Positions 63,080-64,000 of a stretch of 64,000 nt of DNA are shown here, piece by piece. The stretch comes from Sphingosinicella sp. CPCC 101087. GTDB lineage: Bacteria > Pseudomonadota > Alphaproteobacteria > Sphingomonadales > Sphingomonadaceae. Both the position numbers and the translations under genes were made by a program. The stretch's first letter is position 1; each line of letters begins with the position of its first letter. Below the pieces are notes generated by a model. It was given only the letters and a program-made list of their open reading frames with translations, had not been told where the DNA came from and made no database searches. The stretch spans positions 395,963 through 459,962 of the forward strand of contig NZ_SBFF01000002.1 in assembly GCF_004151485.1 (NCBI RefSeq), written 5' to 3'.

Positions 63080-64000
63080 ATGAAGAAGCTGTTCCTGGGA
63101 ATCGCGCCCCTGATGCTGGCCAGCGGCGGGCCCGCCGCCGCGCAGTCGAGTGCCTGGCGTATCAGCGAGGTCAGCGGCACGGTCCGTGTCATCGAGGATG
63201 GTCGCACGCGCGCGGCAACGCGCGGAGCGCTGCTGGCCTCCGGATCCGCGATCGCCACCGCCGCGCAGGGGCGGGCCGTGCTCGTTCGAGGGCGAGAGTT
63301 CGTCATCGTGTCGCCCAACAGCCAGATCCGGATTCCCGAGCCGGGCCTCGCGCAGCGCGCGAGCCAGACCGGACAGGCGCGCGGCGGTGTCATGCAGTGG
63401 CTTTCCGACTGGGGGACGGCCCTGTTTCGCATCGAGCGGCGAGAAACGCCGCATTTCGGGGTCCAGACCCCCTATCTGGCGGCCGTCGTGAAGGGAACGA
63501 CCTTCACGGTAACGGTCGGGCCGGCCGGCGCGTCGGTGCAGGTCACCGAGGGCGCGGTCGAGGTCTCGACCCCCGACGGCGGCGCGGTGGAGTTGATTCG
63601 TCCGGGCATGATCGCGTCGGTCGACGCGGACGACCTGTACCAGCTCAATATCGACGGTGAGACGAGCCGATCGATCCGGTCGCCGTCGGCGCCTCCGGCG
63701 GGCGTGGTGACGACCGCCGTGGCTCCTGCTTCGAACACCCCCTATGTCGGACCCTCAACCCCGGCCGCGACTTTGGCCGTCGCCGTCGCCGAGGACCCCG
63801 TTCTTCTGTCCGAGACCACCGACGGGTTGATCGAGGGACGGGCCGGCTTCGATCTGGATGATGAGGAAGCGAGCTTCGAGCTGGCCATGGCGGATGTTGC
63901 CGACGCCGTCCATCGAGTCGACGTCGACAATGGCGGGGAGGTTCCGCCGCCGCCCGTCGACGATAACGACGAGGTTCCGCCGCCGCCGCCGGTCGACGAT
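63080..64000 (+). CDS. FecR-domain exported protein (partial, runs off right edge)
   Basis: 307 codons from ATG 63080 (AGGGGAACC upstream), open to the edge. A signal peptide ends about AAAQSS. The FecR domain spans about 25-180: SEVSGTVRVIEDG, then GGVMQWLSDWGTALFRIERR, VVKGTTFTV and VTEGAVEVSTPDGG. A linker follows, then acidic segments and, at the end, repeats of the type EVPPPPVDDNDEVPPPPPVDD, so a low-complexity repeat region continues outside. FecR domains bind or sense in the periplasm; with the TpsB gene alongside, it could be a secreted or surface partner (inference). Confidence 0.85.
   Translation, partial: MKKLFLGIAPLMLASGGPAAAQSSAWRISEVSGTVRVIEDGRTRAATRGALLASGSAIATAAQGRAVLVRGREFVIVSPNSQIRIPEPGLAQRASQTGQARGGVMQWLSDWGTALFRIERRETPHFGVQTPYLAAVVKGTTFTVTVGPAGASVQVTEGAVEVSTPDGGAVELIRPGMIASVDADDLYQLNIDGETSRSIRSPSAPPAGVVTTAVAPASNTPYVGPSTPAATLAVAVAEDPVLLSETTDGLIEGRAGFDLDDEEASFELAMADVADAVHRVDVDNGGEVPPPPVDDNDEVPPPPPVDD

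Overview
The window looks like chromosomal DNA from an alphaproteobacterium, most likely a sphingomonad (Sphingomonadales). The evidence is very high G+C, the ALAS-type hemA, the blocks mutM/ubiE/ubiB/coaBC/dut beside rpsT-dnaA and secB/tim44/mltA/smr, a Zn-type TonB receptor, and dispersed REP-like palindromes interleaved with a stand-alone-type GIY-YIG domain. Genus cannot be fixed from sequence alone. No CRISPR array, intact insertion sequence or prophage was seen.

Region 1 (1-5 kb, minus strand): a translationally coupled trio of a pentaheme cytochrome c554-type protein, a lipoprotein with two HbpS/GlcG-like domains, and a large predicted outer-membrane beta-barrel cut by the left edge. 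I see this as the best candidate for an undescribed system, an envelope haem/electron-transfer module. Region 2 (5-13 kb): an acetolactate-synthase-like ThDP enzyme and an aldehyde dehydrogenase separated by a REP hairpin, a TetR regulator, a class A beta-lactamase-like lipoprotein, and a ZnuD-like receptor behind a Zur-like palindrome. Region 3 (13-17 kb): an EF-hand protein, a small protein, and a two-component system. The EF-hand gene and the response-regulator gene share a 12-bp upstream motif. Region 4 (17-25 kb): tRNA-Lys, folK, family-5 uracil-DNA glycosylase, aguB/aguA (agmatine to putrescine) with a decayed tandem copy of the aguB tail, and divergent M28 and S9 peptidases.

Region 5 (25-30 kb): rpsD, a GIY-YIG::TrmJ fusion whose linker is a translated REP, a REP array, and the rpiB-glyA-nrdR operon. 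Region 6 (30-46 kb) is housekeeping: hemA (TTG start), murI, plsY-dprA-topA, moeB-dut-doxX-coaBC-ubiB-ubiE, mutM, rpsT and dnaA. Region 7 (46-56 kb): DUF4136 lipoprotein, trpS-murJ, secB, tim44-like/mltA/smr, an excalibur protein, dapE, a cupin, an NTF2-like protein and a GST.

Region 8 (56-64 kb): the rpmH-rnpA-yidD-yidC-ysxC operon, in which the rnpA frame is open through all of rpmH (a Thermus-like overlap), a PGPGW membrane protein, a DUF4893 lipoprotein, a TerC pseudogene, and a divergent pair of a two-partner-secretion transporter (TpsB) and a FecR-domain protein that runs off the right edge.

Canonical sigma70-like promoters (TTGAC-N17-TAG/TAT) are visible before tRNA-Lys, rpsT and rpmH. 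Most overlapping long frames on the opposite strands are GC-driven shadows and were left out.
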